A stretch of DNA of 47,023 bases from Gemmataceae bacterium. Lineage in GTDB: Bacteria > Planctomycetota > Planctomycetia > Gemmatales > Gemmataceae. This document shows, one piece after another, positions 35,219 through 44,165 of this stretch (the first letter of the stretch is position 1; each line of letters begins with the position of its first letter). The DNA lies in NCBI GenBank assembly GCA_025055215.1, contig JANWYO010000330.1, positions 1-47,023 on the forward strand. The letters run 5' to 3'. A program made the position numbers and the translations under genes. The notes below the pieces were generated by a model. The model was given only the letters and a program-made list of their open reading frames with translations, ran no database searches and was not told where the DNA came from.

Positions 35219-35369
35219 ACCGCGTTGTCTCGTTGGCCCGGTTGGTGGGATGTGGTAGGTTATCCCCGGAGGTAATGTAGCGAAGGTCGCGGGGCTGGGC
35301 GGCCGGCCGATGCCGGCCGCCCAACCCTCCGGCCCCGAGCGACCCCGCCTGGGCTCTCCCCTGGCCTCA

Positions 35370-36896
35370 ATGACGCAAGCCATGAACGTGCCCGACGCCA
35401 CTTCCACACCTGTCCAGGACGATCCTTTCGCGGCCAAGCGGGCGGCGATGCGGGAAGAGTTTTTTGGCCGATTCTTCCTCCTGGGCGGTTGGCTGGGAGC
35501 GACCGACACTTACAAGCGGACCATGTGGGCCGCCGTCCCCGAAATCGCGGTGGCGCGGGCCGGCTATACCCTCACCATGCGCAAGGGCCTTCCCGAGGAA
35601 GGCGCCAACGGCCAGCTCATCATGGCCGGCCACGAGGCCATGCTCGCTCAGTGGTTTCATCGCCCGCTGCGCCGCAGTGACATCGAGCTGGCACGCCGCT
35701 GGTTTAGCGCTCACGCCCACGTCAAGGCCTTTCCCCATGCAGTCTGGGACGCCATCCTGCAAAGCCAGAGTGGCGAGGACATTTACCTGCCGGTCGATGT
35801 CTGGGGCTTCCCCGGTGGCCAGACCTTTCTCGCCGGTATGCCGTGCCTGTCGTTTGAGGGAATGGGCGGCGCCCTCTCTTACCTTGAGCCGGCCATGTGC
35901 CGCTACTTCGCCCCCATCATCCAGGCCACTAAGGCCCGCCTGATGAAGCAGGTCACGCCGCAGGATGCCGAGTTCGGCCTGCGCTCCGCGGTCAACGAGC
36001 TGGCCCACATCGTCCTCCTGCTGGCCCGTTACGTCGGCGGCGGCGGGCGGCTGACGTCCAATGACACGGCCGAATTCCTCTTCCCCGAGCTGTTCCGCAG
36101 CGCCGGGACCATCGGCCACGAAATGGTCTGTGCCGCCCAGAGCTTCGACCGCACACTGGCGGAGGCCGAGTATGAGATGATGGACCGCTTCGTCACCGCC
36201 ATGGGCGAGGCATCGCTGCTGTGCGACCTGGTGGACGCCGAATCGGTCGGGCTGGAAAACGCCCTCCGGGTGATGAAGGCCCATCCGGACAACCCCCGCG
36301 TCGGCATTCGCGTCGACTCCGGCGACTTGGCAGAGCAATGCGTTCTGTACGACCGCATGATCCGTGACAGCGGCCTGTCACCCAGGCGGATCGTCTTCGA
36401 GGACCAAGTCACTCCCGATGTAATCCGCCGGGTGTACGGGCACTACCGGCGAGCCACCGGCCGCGAGCCGGACAATCTCTTCCCAGGCGCCGGCGGCTAT
36501 TGGTGGTGGCTGGTCCACCGCGACACCGTGGCGGCGGCGTTCAAGCGTTCCGCCACCGGGGACCACCCGAACGTCAAGTTTTCCAACTCGCCGGGCAAGG
36601 AATCGCTCGGGGGCTATCTGCGGGTGTATGGGCGCGGCGACGTGCTGGTGATTGCCGACGCCTCCGAGCCGCCCCCTGGAGAGCCGCTCTTTGTCCGTCT
36701 GGTCGAAAATGGTCGGATCGTGTATCAGGAAAGCTTTGAAACGCAGGCGGCTCGGGCGGAGCGAACCTGGGGGCGCTACCGCCGCTTCGAGCTATCGGAG
36801 CAAGTGCAGGCGGTCATGGACCGCTTTCGCCGGATGCGCTGCGAGGAAGTGGCCAAGGCGCGCGAGCGGCTCCAGGGTCGCTCGACTTCACCATGA
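35370..36896 (+). CDS. Nicotinate phosphoribosyltransferase-like protein
   Basis: The protein has about 508 residues; start uncertain between ATGs at 35370 and 35382, neither with a good ribosome site. The phosphoribosyl-binding motif GIRVDSGDLAE and the C-terminal strand PNVKFSNSPGKESLGGYLRVYGRG correspond to the conserved loops of NAPRTase (PncB). NAPRTase joins nicotinate to PRPP in NAD salvage. The N-terminal half is unusual: GGWLGATDTYKRTMWA replaces the normal TDLYELTMA opening, and the aromatic stretch YWWWLVHRD is not typical. It may therefore be a divergent or differently specific phosphoribosyltransferase. It is convergent with the HTH gene, 35 bp between stops. Confidence 0.7.
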   Translation: MTQAMNVPDATSTPVQDDPFAAKRAAMREEFFGRFFLLGGWLGATDTYKRTMWAAVPEIAVARAGYTLTMRKGLPEEGANGQLIMAGHEAMLAQWFHRPLRRSDIELARRWFSAHAHVKAFPHAVWDAILQSQSGEDIYLPVDVWGFPGGQTFLAGMPCLSFEGMGGALSYLEPAMCRYFAPIIQATKARLMKQVTPQDAEFGLRSAVNELAHIVLLLARYVGGGGRLTSNDTAEFLFPELFRSAGTIGHEMVCAAQSFDRTLAEAEYEMMDRFVTAMGEASLLCDLVDAESVGLENALRVMKAHPDNPRVGIRVDSGDLAEQCVLYDRMIRDSGLSPRRIVFEDQVTPDVIRRVYGHYRRATGREPDNLFPGAGGYWWWLVHRDTVAAAFKRSATGDHPNVKFSNSPGKESLGGYLRVYGRGDVLVIADASEPPPGEPLFVRLVENGRIVYQESFETQAARAERTWGRYRRFELSEQVQAVMDRFRRMRCEEVAKARERLQGRSTSP

Positions 36897-36931
36897 GACC
36901 GCTCGGTGTCCCGCACGCGAGCAGCGGGCGG

Positions 36932-37306
36932 TCAGCGTTCCGAGCCGACGATTCGATCGACTTGCGCCTTAAGCCTCTGATGCGCTGCTGTCCGTCCCTT
37001 GGCCAAGGTCATCGCCTCGCCCACACTGAGATTCGGGTCTGGGAACGGCAAGCGGAGGATGATATTGTTGACCGGCCCCGGGAGGCCATAGCGGCGGTCG
37101 TGGCAGGTAAGATGGATTCCGGCGGCGCGCAGGCATCCCAGGTCACGGTAAAAGGTGCGGACGTTCAAGCGCAGCTTCCGCAGGATCGAGTCGCGGGTCA
37201 TGGGCCCATCGGCGAGGAGCTTGACCAGCCGATACAAGCGGGCCGCCCGTTCGGCCGTGATGGCCGAATGGCTCACCTCAACACGCACCGAGCGCTTGGT
37301 CGCCAT
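36932..37306 (-). CDS. Small helix-turn-helix protein (DeoR/HTH_11-like)
   Basis: The protein has 124 residues from the ATG at 37304-37306, chosen because GAGGA lies five bases upstream; the open frame to 37594 is unsupported. The centre (RLYRLVKLLADGPMTRDSILRKL-type pattern followed by NVRTFYRDLGCLRAAGI) is a winged helix like the N-terminal half of WYL and DeoR regulators. The YGLPG wing and a short tail with LRLPFPDPNLSVGEAM follow. The effector or WYL domain is missing, so it is either a stand-alone DNA-binding protein or a truncated descendant. It is divergent from the alpha/beta hydrolase gene 268 bp away. Target unknown. Confidence 0.7.
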   Translation of the reverse strand: MATKRSVRVEVSHSAITAERAARLYRLVKLLADGPMTRDSILRKLRLNVRTFYRDLGCLRAAGIHLTCHDRRYGLPGPVNNIILRLPFPDPNLSVGEAMTLAKGRTAAHQRLKAQVDRIVGSER

Positions 37307-37574
37307 GGAATCCTCGTGGGTGAAACCATCGAGATCATCCCAGGAAGGACAGCGCCTCCGTGCCGGGCGGAAATCCCAAGCCCTGGCGGGGGCCCGCCCC
37401 GCCCCCGCCGGCCGCCTCAAGCGGGCTTCTATGATAACGGCCACCCAAAGGAAGGGGCAAATGGAGAGCAACGGAAGAATCATTGCCCCGGCAACCGTTC
37501 CTGTCTCCCGCCTCCTTTCCGACTGTCTGGCACGAAGGCCCCGCGAGGCCGCCCGAGCTTGAAGGGATGCCGTC

Positions 37575-38375
37575 ATGCCCAAACTGCCCTGCAATGGTTT
37601 CGAGCTGCATTATGCCATCAGCGGCGTCGGCGTGCCCTTGGTGTTCCTCAACGGCCTGGCCGGCGACCACCTCTATTGGGCAGGGCAGGTCCGCACTTTC
37701 AGCAAAGAGTTTTTGTGCCTGGCGCTGGACAATCGAGATGCCGGGCAATCGAGCTATGCCGAGTCAGCCTACAGCATTTCCGACCTCGCCGACGATGTTT
37801 TCCACCTCCTCGGTTCGTTGGGCCTGCCGCCGGCCCATGTGGTGGGCTTATCGTTGGGGGGAATGATCGCCCAGGAATTGGCCCTGCGTCATCCCCAAGC
37901 CGTCCGCAGCCTCGCCTTGATCGGCACCCTGGCGCGACCCGACGCCTGGTTCCTCGACCTTTTAGACGCCTTCGGCATCATTCGCCGCCACGTGGCCGAC
38001 AGCGGGGCCTTTTTCGAGGCCGTCCTCCCGTGGCTGGTGAGCCATCGCTTCTATCAGGAGTCGGGACGCGCCGAGTGGCTGAAGGCCCTGCTGCGACAAA
38101 GCCCCTATCCCCAGCGGATCGACGGATTCTTCCGCCAATTCGACGCCATCCGCAGGCACGACGCCCTCGATCGGCTCGGCAACGTCCGCTGTCGGGTGCT
38201 GGTGGCCGTTGGTGAGCACGACGCCATCATCCCGCCTCGATACTCGCACGAATTAGCCGCGCGCCTGCCCCACGCCCAACTGCGCGTCCTGCCCGGGGTG
38301 GGGCATGCCCCGCCGCTCGAGGCCCCGCGGGAATTCAATCGCATGCTCCTGGAATTCTTGCGCGACGAGCCTTGA
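37575..38375 (+). CDS. Alpha/beta hydrolase
   Basis: The protein has 266 residues. The triad is visible: nucleophile Ser93 in VVGLSLGGM, Asp216 in VAVGEHDAI and His244 in PGVGHAPPLE. The oxyanion strand is VFLNGLAGDHLYW. This layout matches the 3-oxoadipate enol-lactonase/haloperoxidase-like branch of carboxylester or lactone hydrolases, but no aromatic-degradation gene is near, so the substrate is open. AAGGGA before the ATG is a fair ribosome site. It precedes the deacetylase gene by 30 bp on the same strand, probably in one operon. Confidence 0.9.
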   Translation: MPKLPCNGFELHYAISGVGVPLVFLNGLAGDHLYWAGQVRTFSKEFLCLALDNRDAGQSSYAESAYSISDLADDVFHLLGSLGLPPAHVVGLSLGGMIAQELALRHPQAVRSLALIGTLARPDAWFLDLLDAFGIIRRHVADSGAFFEAVLPWLVSHRFYQESGRAEWLKALLRQSPYPQRIDGFFRQFDAIRRHDALDRLGNVRCRVLVAVGEHDAIIPPRYSHELAARLPHAQLRVLPGVGHAPPLEAPREFNRMLLEFLRDEP

Positions 38376-38405
38376 CCTGTCCCCTCGGCCGATGGAGGAA
38401 CAATC

Positions 38406-39095
38406 ATGCTCGATTACCTCGTCATCGCGCCGCACCCGGACGACGCCGAACTGGGCGTCGGCGGGACGATCCTGTTGCTTAAGGCCCAGGGAGCGCGCGT
38501 CGGCGTCCTCGACCTGACCGACGGCGAGCCCACGCCACACGGTAGCCCGGAGCTTCGGCGGCGCGAGACGGAGGCGGCCACGGCGGTTTTGGGGTTGGAC
38601 TGGCGTGGCAACCTCGGACTTCCGAACCGGGCCTTGGTCCACGACTTGGCCGCGCGCAAGGCCCTGGCCTCGGTCATCCGCGAACTGCGGCCGCGCGTCC
38701 TCTTCGCCCCCTACTGGGAGGACGCCCATCCCGATCATGTGCAGGCAAGTTCCCTGGCGGACGCGGCCCGCTTCTGGGCCAAGCTGACGAAAACCGACAT
38801 GCCTGGCGAGCCACACTACCCCCAACGCATGTTCTACTACTTCTCGATCCACCTCCGGGTGCATCCCAAGCCATCGTTCGTTATGGACATCTCGCCGTAC
38901 CTGGAGGGCAAGATGCGGGCCGTGAGCTGTTATGAGTCGCAATTCCTCAGCGGCCGATCGCCTCAGTGGCCAACCATCCTGGATGACTTGCGCGATCGGG
39001 CAAGGTATTGGGGTTGGGCCATCGGCAGCGCCTACGGCGAGCCGCTTGTCTCTCGCGAGGAAATCGGTTTGCGCGGCTTGCGCGACCTGGTGTGA
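38406..39095 (+). CDS. LmbE/PIG-L deacetylase, BshB1-like
   Basis: The protein has 229 residues. Zinc and catalytic residues are visible in APHPDDAELGVGG (His10, Asp12, Asp13) and EDAHPDHVQAS (His108, Asp110, His111). The family removes the N-acetyl group from GlcNAc conjugates; the closest pattern is BshB1, which makes GlcN-malate for bacillithiol. The C-terminal segment (YESQFLSGRSPQWPTILDDLRDRARYWG-type pattern) supports the BshB1 rather than the mycothiol branch. No bshA or bshC is in the window, so bacillithiol production is not shown. GGAGGA lies seven bases before the ATG. Likely co-transcribed with the preceding hydrolase. Confidence 0.82.
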   Translation: MLDYLVIAPHPDDAELGVGGTILLLKAQGARVGVLDLTDGEPTPHGSPELRRRETEAATAVLGLDWRGNLGLPNRALVHDLAARKALASVIRELRPRVLFAPYWEDAHPDHVQASSLADAARFWAKLTKTDMPGEPHYPQRMFYYFSIHLRVHPKPSFVMDISPYLEGKMRAVSCYESQFLSGRSPQWPTILDDLRDRARYWGWAIGSAYGEPLVSREEIGLRGLRDLV

Positions 39096-39265
39096 CGGAT
39101 TCGGGGATGAAAATCGTGAAGAGCGGGATGACAGAAGCGGCACGCCGCCCTGTTTTTCCCTTTCTCCTTTTCTCATGAAGAAAGGTTCCCGTCGGTGCTG
39201 GTCGATATTCAACTGCGGCGGCAAGCGCACTGAGGCATCGGCAGGCCGCGTTTGAGGAGCGACCC

Positions 39266-39487
39266 GTGCGACGGGAGTTTAACGTCCTGGCGTTGATCAA
39301 AGGGGTAGAACGCTACGTGTATGTCTATGACGACGACAGCCAAAGCGAGCTGATTGACGCCTTTCGCGATCACGCGGCCGACCCGCGCCTGAGCTTTACC
39401 TGGTTTGACGCCAGCGTGTTGACGGACAAGGCCCGCGAGCAGGCCCGAGGAGCGCCCGCGGTGCCGAGGTCTCGGCCCCGCGTTTAG
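39266..39487 (+). CDS. Small protein of unknown function upstream of xerC
   Basis: The protein has 73 residues with a GTG start, supported by GAGGAG seven bases upstream. The first 56 residues are protein-like (EFNVLALIKGVERYVYVYDD, FRDHAADPRLSFTWFDASVL), with alternating hydrophobic strands and one acidic loop. The end is arginine/proline rich. I do not recognise a family. It ends 12 bp before the xerC start, so the two are probably co-translated. Its position suggests an accessory to the recombinase or simply a shared transcript. Confidence 0.65.
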   Translation: MRREFNVLALIKGVERYVYVYDDDSQSELIDAFRDHAADPRLSFTWFDASVLTDKAREQARGAPAVPRSRPRV

Positions 39488-39499
39488 AGGGAGCCGTCC

Positions 39500-40399
39500 A
39501 TGGATGAAGCCGTGGCCGATTTCCTGCGTCATTTGGCCCTGGAGAAGAATGCCTCGGCGCACACCGTCAAGTCGTACCGCGAGGACTTGATGCAGGCAGT
39601 GGCGTTTTTCCGCTCGCGGACGGGCGGGAGCGACTTGAAGCCCGCGCAAGTGACCTCGCGGATGCTGCGGGCCTACCTGGCGTGGCTGCACGAGCAGGGA
39701 TACGCCAAGGCGACCATCGCCCGGCGCATCGCCGCCGTGCGCTCTTGGTGTCGGTTCTTGTGTCGCCAGGGAGTGCTGGAGGCCAATCCCGCGGATGGCC
39801 TGCGCGGCCCGCGGCAAGACAAGAAGTTGCCGCTATTTCTCGCTGTCGCCGAGTTGGCCCGGCTGCTCGAGACCCCGCCCGCGACGACGCCCTTGGGACT
39901 GCGCGACCGAGCCATCCTGGAAACGCTCTACTCCGCGGGGCTCCGCGTCAGCGAACTGACCGGTCTGGACCTGGATGACATCGACCTGGACAGCGGCATG
40001 ATCACCGTCCGCGGCAAAGGGAAGCGGGAGCGGTTGGCGCCGATTGGTCGACCGGCCTTGCAGGCAGTGCGAGCTTGGCTCGAAGTGCGGCCGACCCTGC
40101 TGGTCGGCCGCCGGCATCCTCCGGCTGCCCTGTTCCTGAACAAAAACGGCACGCGCCTGACGTCCCGCAGTGTCGGGCGATTGCTGCAAAAGTATCTCGC
40201 TCAGGCCGACGTGGACTCGCGCGCCAGCCCTCACACCTTGCGGCACAGCTTCGCCACCCACCTGCTCGACCGCGGGGCCGACATCCGCAGCGTGCAGGAA
40301 TTGCTCGGGCACCGCAGCCTGGCCACGACCCAGATTTACACCCACGTGACCACCAACCGACTGCGGGACAGCTACCACAAGGCCCACCCGCGGGCCTGA
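39500..40399 (+). CDS. xerC: Tyrosine recombinase XerC/XerD type
   Basis: The protein has 299 residues. The N-terminal SAM-like DNA-binding domain (1-110; ASAHTVKSYREDLMQAVAFF) is followed by the catalytic domain with all key residues: Arg149 (GLRVSEL), Lys173 (GKGKRER), His245 and Arg248 (HTLRHSFATHLL), His271 (LLGHRS) and nucleophile Tyr280 (TQIYTHV). Xer recombinases resolve chromosome dimers at dif. The length and complete motif set favour a housekeeping Xer over a phage integrase; XerC versus XerD cannot be decided by eye, and the symbol is provisional. GAGGGAG lies six bases before the ATG. No dif-like palindrome was recognised in the window. Confidence 0.92.
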   Translation: MDEAVADFLRHLALEKNASAHTVKSYREDLMQAVAFFRSRTGGSDLKPAQVTSRMLRAYLAWLHEQGYAKATIARRIAAVRSWCRFLCRQGVLEANPADGLRGPRQDKKLPLFLAVAELARLLETPPATTPLGLRDRAILETLYSAGLRVSELTGLDLDDIDLDSGMITVRGKGKRERLAPIGRPALQAVRAWLEVRPTLLVGRRHPPAALFLNKNGTRLTSRSVGRLLQKYLAQADVDSRASPHTLRHSFATHLLDRGADIRSVQELLGHRSLATTQIYTHVTTNRLRDSYHKAHPRA

Positions 40400-40474
40400 C
40401 CCGCCCGGCGGCGGGAAGCACTTCCCGAGCCGGGCTTGCAGCAATTACGGAGAACGACAAGAGGCTGTCTGATC

Positions 40475-42046
40475 ATGTCCCGAACTGCGTATCCTGTCCT
40501 GGTGATCGCCCTTGGCGCGCTGGGCGGCCCCCTTTTCGTCAGCCCCGCGGCCGCCGAGGAGGTCCAATGGCGTGCCAACTATGCCGCCGCCCGCCGCGAA
40601 GCCCAGGAGAAGAATCGGCCGCTCCTTGTCGATTTCGGGACCCGTGATTGCTTCTTCTGCAAGAAGCTGGACGCGATCACCTTCCGAGACCCCGCCGTCC
40701 TGAGCGTCGTCAATCAGCAGTACATCCCGGTGAAGGTCGATGCTGACGCGGAGCCTCATTTGGCCCAGGCGCTGAGGATCCAAAGCTATCCCACGGTGAT
40801 CCTGGCCGCGCCGGACGGGCGGATCATCGGCACGCTGGAAGGGTATCTTGAACCGGCTCAGTTCCACCACAACCTGCTGCTGGCCCTCAAGGCCCTGCCC
40901 AAGACGGAGGTCGCCTCGCGACCGGCGGAGCCGCCGGCCACCACCGTCAGCGCCCCGGCCCCCAGCGGCCTGGAAACCTCCCTGATTCGCTGGCGGCACG
41001 ACTACAACGCCGCTCGGGCCGAGGCCCAGGAGAAGGCCAAACCCTTGGCCCTGGACTTCGGCACGGCCGACTGTCTGCACTGTAAGCGGCTCGAGGCGAG
41101 CACGTTCCGCGATCCCAGCATCGTCCAGCTCCTCAACGAACACTTCATTCCTCTCCGCATCGACGCCGACAAAGACGCCCAGCTCGTGCAGTTCCTGCGG
41201 GTGCAGAAATTCCCTACCATCATCCTGGCCGCCCCGGATGGCCGTATCCTGGGCACTTTTGAGGGGTATCTCGAAGCGGCCCGGCTGAGCGAGTACCTGC
41301 AACGGGCACTCGTCAGCGTGACCAACCCGGAGTGGATGCTGCGCGACTACCAGGCGGCATCGAAAGCCATCGCCCACTCGGACTACGCTCGGGCCATTGC
41401 CCTCCTGCGAAGCGTGACCGAGGACGGCATGGAACGGCCCATTCAGCTGAAGGCCCGACAGCTGCTGCAAGACCTGGAGCAACAGGCCGCGGGCCGGCTG
41501 GCCCGGGCCAAGCAGCTGGAAGACAAAGGCCAAAGCGCGGAGGCCATGGAGACGCTCACCGACCTGATGCGCGTCTTTGCCGGCACGCAGGCGGCGGCCG
41601 AGGCGGGGCAGCTGCTTAACACCATCGCCGCGAAGCCGGAAATCAAACAGCAACAGCGCACGCGCCGAGCCCGGGAGCTTTTGGCCCAAGCCAAGGAAGA
41701 TTACCGGACACAGCAGTTCCTGTGCTGCCTGGACCGCTGCGAAGTCCTGGCCAGCAGCTACGGCGACCTGCCTGAAGGGCTGGAGGGCATGCAGCTGGCC
41801 AGCGAGATCAAGAACAACCCGGAATGGATGCGGAAGGCGTGCAACGACCTGAGCGACCGCCTGTGCACGTTGTATCTCGCGCAGGCGGAGACCTGGCTGA
41901 AGAAAGGCCAGCCGCAACAGGCCGTGGCCTGCCTGGAACGCGTCATTCAAGGCTTCCCCGGCACCAGCCAGGCCGAGGCCGCCCAAGTGCGGCTGGCGCA
42001 AATCCAGGGCCAGCCGACGCGACAAGCCACGTTCAACAACCCCTGA
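40475..42046 (+). CDS. Secreted protein with two thioredoxin-like domains and a helical-repeat tail
   Basis: The protein has 523 residues from the ATG at 40475. The signal peptide (1-27) ends SPAAA. Thioredoxin-like domain 1 (about 30-142) has Cys59-FF-Cys62 and cis-proline in SYPTVIL. After a Pro/Ala linker, domain 2 (about 168-282) repeats the fold with Cys200-LH-Cys203 and KFPTIIL. The two are clear tandem duplicates (YLEPAQF/YLEAARL ends). Residues about 290-515 are tetratricopeptide-like helices (YARAIALLRSVTE, AEAMETLTDLMRVFAG, QAVACLERVIQGFPG). A periplasmic thiol or redox scaffold role fits the fold, but the partner is unknown. It is convergent with the YyaL-like thioredoxin gene, 49 bp between stops. 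Confidence 0.85.
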   Translation: MSRTAYPVLVIALGALGGPLFVSPAAAEEVQWRANYAAARREAQEKNRPLLVDFGTRDCFFCKKLDAITFRDPAVLSVVNQQYIPVKVDADAEPHLAQALRIQSYPTVILAAPDGRIIGTLEGYLEPAQFHHNLLLALKALPKTEVASRPAEPPATTVSAPAPSGLETSLIRWRHDYNAARAEAQEKAKPLALDFGTADCLHCKRLEASTFRDPSIVQLLNEHFIPLRIDADKDAQLVQFLRVQKFPTIILAAPDGRILGTFEGYLEAARLSEYLQRALVSVTNPEWMLRDYQAASKAIAHSDYARAIALLRSVTEDGMERPIQLKARQLLQDLEQQAAGRLARAKQLEDKGQSAEAMETLTDLMRVFAGTQAAAEAGQLLNTIAAKPEIKQQQRTRRARELLAQAKEDYRTQQFLCCLDRCEVLASSYGDLPEGLEGMQLASEIKNNPEWMRKACNDLSDRLCTLYLAQAETWLKKGQPQQAVACLERVIQGFPGTSQAEAAQVRLAQIQGQPTRQATFNNP

Positions 42047-42049
42047 GAA

Positions 42050-42081
42050 GGCCGCAGCGTGCCCCACACTTCGGTGCGGCC
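42050..42081. terminator. 7-bp hairpin between convergent thioredoxin-family genes
   Basis: GGCCGCA (42050-42056) pairs with TGCGGCC (42075-42081) with an 18-nt loop and no T-tract. It lies just after the tandem-thioredoxin stop and before the YyaL-like stop. Weaker than the other convergent hairpins. Confidence 0.3.
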
Positions 42082-42095
42082 AGCTCGCTCCGCGG

Positions 42096-44165
42096 TCAGC
42101 CCTTTTCCAAAGCCTTCTCCAAGGCTTCGGGGCCGGCCAAGGGAGCGGCGCAGGTGAAGTCTTGACAGATATATGTCATCACCGTGTCCGCTGCCGGCTT
42201 TCCCTGCAATAACGGTGTCCACGTGGGCTCGGGTTCGCTCCGGGAGCGAAACGCCACCAGCTTGTTGGGCAGGAAGCGCGTGCGAATGGCCCGAAGGACG
42301 CGCTGCGTCTCGGCATCGGCCAAGTCGCCGACCACCGCGAGTTCCCGCACCGGCCCCAGCAGGAAATCGAGGGCCACGAGGAATTGCCCGGCTGCCAGCG
42401 CCGAGCGGTCCATTAAACCGCTCGCGGCCTCCAGGATCGCCTCGGCGCGGCGGCGGAGGTCTGTCCTGCCGGTCAGGGCGCCCAGGCGCAACAGGCCCGT
42501 TGCGGCCATGGCGTTGCTCGACGGGATTGAGCCGTCGATAAACTCCTTGCTGCGCATCAGGAGCGATTCGTGGCGGCTGCTGGTGTAGAACAACCCCGCT
42601 TCTCCCGCGTCACTGAAGTCCGCAAGCATGGTCTCCGCGAGCTTAATCGCTTCGGCGACCCATCGGGGGCTGAGCGTCGCTTCGTACAACGACACCAGGG
42701 CATCAATCAGGAATGCGTAGTCCTCCAGGTAGGCGTCCAGCTTTGGCTCGCTGCCGGCGGACCAGGTGCGGAGCAGCCGGCCATCGGAGGTTCGCATCCG
42801 CTCCAGGATGAACTCCGCCGCCCGAACGGCGGCGGAGGTGTACTGCGGGTCATCCAGCGCCGCGCCGGCGGAAGCAAGGCTGGCGATCATCAAGGCGTTC
42901 CACGACGTGAGTATCTTTTCGTCCCGGCCGGGCCAAACCCGTTGGCTGCGGACCTCCAAAAGGCGCCGCCGCGCCTCCGCCAATCGGGCGGTCAACTCCG
43001 CTTCGCTCAACCCGAGGAGCCGGGCGCACTGGGCGTCGGTCTTGGTGCGGTGGAGGATGTTTCGTCCTTCCCAGTTCCCTTCCTCCGAGACTTCATAGAC
43101 GTAGTTGAACGTCTCCGCCACTTCCTTGCCCAGGACTCGCTCGATCTCCGCTGCGGACCAGACGAAAAACTTTCCCTCCACGCCCTCACTGTCGGCATCT
43201 TGGCTGCTGTAGAACGGTCCCTCGGGGCTGGTCATTTCACGTAGGACGTAGTTCAAGGTTTCCTCGACGATCCCACGGTAGAACGGCTCGCGAGTGAGTT
43301 GGTAGGCTTCGAGGTAGACAAGGCTCAGGAGGGCGTTGTCGTAGAGCATTTTCTCAAAGTGCGGGACCAGCCACTGGGCGTCGGTACTGTAACGGTGGAA
43401 GCCGCCCCCGAGGTGGTCATAGATACCGCCGTGGGCCATGCGGTCGAGGGTATGGCGGGCCATTCCGAGGGATTCGTCGTCGCGAAAGCGGACGGCGGTC
43501 CGCAGCAGCAGGCGCAGGTCGATGGGGTGGGGAAACTTCGGGGCCGCGCCAAAGCCTCCGTGCACGGGATCGTAGACTCGGCGCAGCTGGGCGACGGCTT
43601 GGCGGAGGAGTTGCTCGTCGAGCCGACCGGTGGCCGTCGGCACCCGGTCGCTTTGGCGCAGATGTCGGGTAATCTCCTCCGCCTGCCCGACGAGCGCCTC
43701 GCGTCGCGTCTGCCAGGCTTCCGCCACGGCCAAGAGGAGGCGTTTGAAGCCTGGCCGACCATAGCGGTCGTCCGGCGGAAAATAGGTGCCGCCGAAGAAC
43801 GGTTGCAGGTCGGGCGTCAGGAAGACCGACATCGGCCAGCCTCCCTGGCCGGTGAGGAGTTGCACCGCCGTCATGTAGATGTGGTCCAGGTCGGGCCGCT
43901 CCTCGCGGTCGACCTTGATGCTGACGAAATGGCGGTTGAGGATGTCGGCGATCTCGGGGTCTTGAAAACTCTCATGCTCCATCACGTGGCACCAATGACA
44001 CGCCGAGTAGCCGATGCTGAGAAAGATCGGCCGATCGAGTTCCTTGGCCTTCTGGAGCGCTTCCGGACCCCAAGGATACCAGTCAACGGGATTGGTGGCA
44101 TGTTGCCGAAGGTACGGACTCGATTCACGGGCGAGGCGATTGGTCGGCGCGGCGGCAGTTGTCAT
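42096..44165 (-). CDS. DUF255 thioredoxin-domain protein, YyaL/SSP411 family
   Basis: The protein has 689 residues from the ATG at 44163-44165. The N-terminal thioredoxin-like domain has the family opening [25 protein letters not shown], the redox motif Cys56-HW-Cys59 in SACHWCHVM, and the hallmark [42 protein letters not shown]. The rest is an (alpha/alpha)6 barrel of N-acylglucosamine-epimerase type ([35 protein letters not shown]). The family is widespread with no settled function; suggestions involve thiol redox. An upstream in-frame ATG at 44234 is rejected because the family N terminus starts at this ATG. GAGG lies nine bases upstream. Convergent with the tandem-thioredoxin gene. Confidence 0.92.
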   Translation of the reverse strand: MTTAAAPTNRLARESSPYLRQHATNPVDWYPWGPEALQKAKELDRPIFLSIGYSACHWCHVMEHESFQDPEIADILNRHFVSIKVDREERPDLDHIYMTAVQLLTGQGGWPMSVFLTPDLQPFFGGTYFPPDDRYGRPGFKRLLLAVAEAWQTRREALVGQAEEITRHLRQSDRVPTATGRLDEQLLRQAVAQLRRVYDPVHGGFGAAPKFPHPIDLRLLLRTAVRFRDDESLGMARHTLDRMAHGGIYDHLGGGFHRYSTDAQWLVPHFEKMLYDNALLSLVYLEAYQLTREPFYRGIVEETLNYVLREMTSPEGPFYSSQDADSEGVEGKFFVWSAAEIERVLGKEVAETFNYVYEVSEEGNWEGRNILHRTKTDAQCARLLGLSEAELTARLAEARRRLLEVRSQRVWPGRDEKILTSWNALMIASLASAGAALDDPQYTSAAVRAAEFILERMRTSDGRLLRTWSAGSEPKLDAYLEDYAFLIDALVSLYEATLSPRWVAEAIKLAETMLADFSDAGEAGLFYTSSRHESLLMRSKEFIDGSIPSSNAMAATGLLRLGALTGRTDLRRRAEAILEAASGLMDRSALAAGQFLVALDFLLGPVRELAVVGDLADAETQRVLRAIRTRFLPNKLVAFRSRSEPEPTWTPLLQGKPAADTVMTYICQDFTCAAPLAGPEALEKALEKG

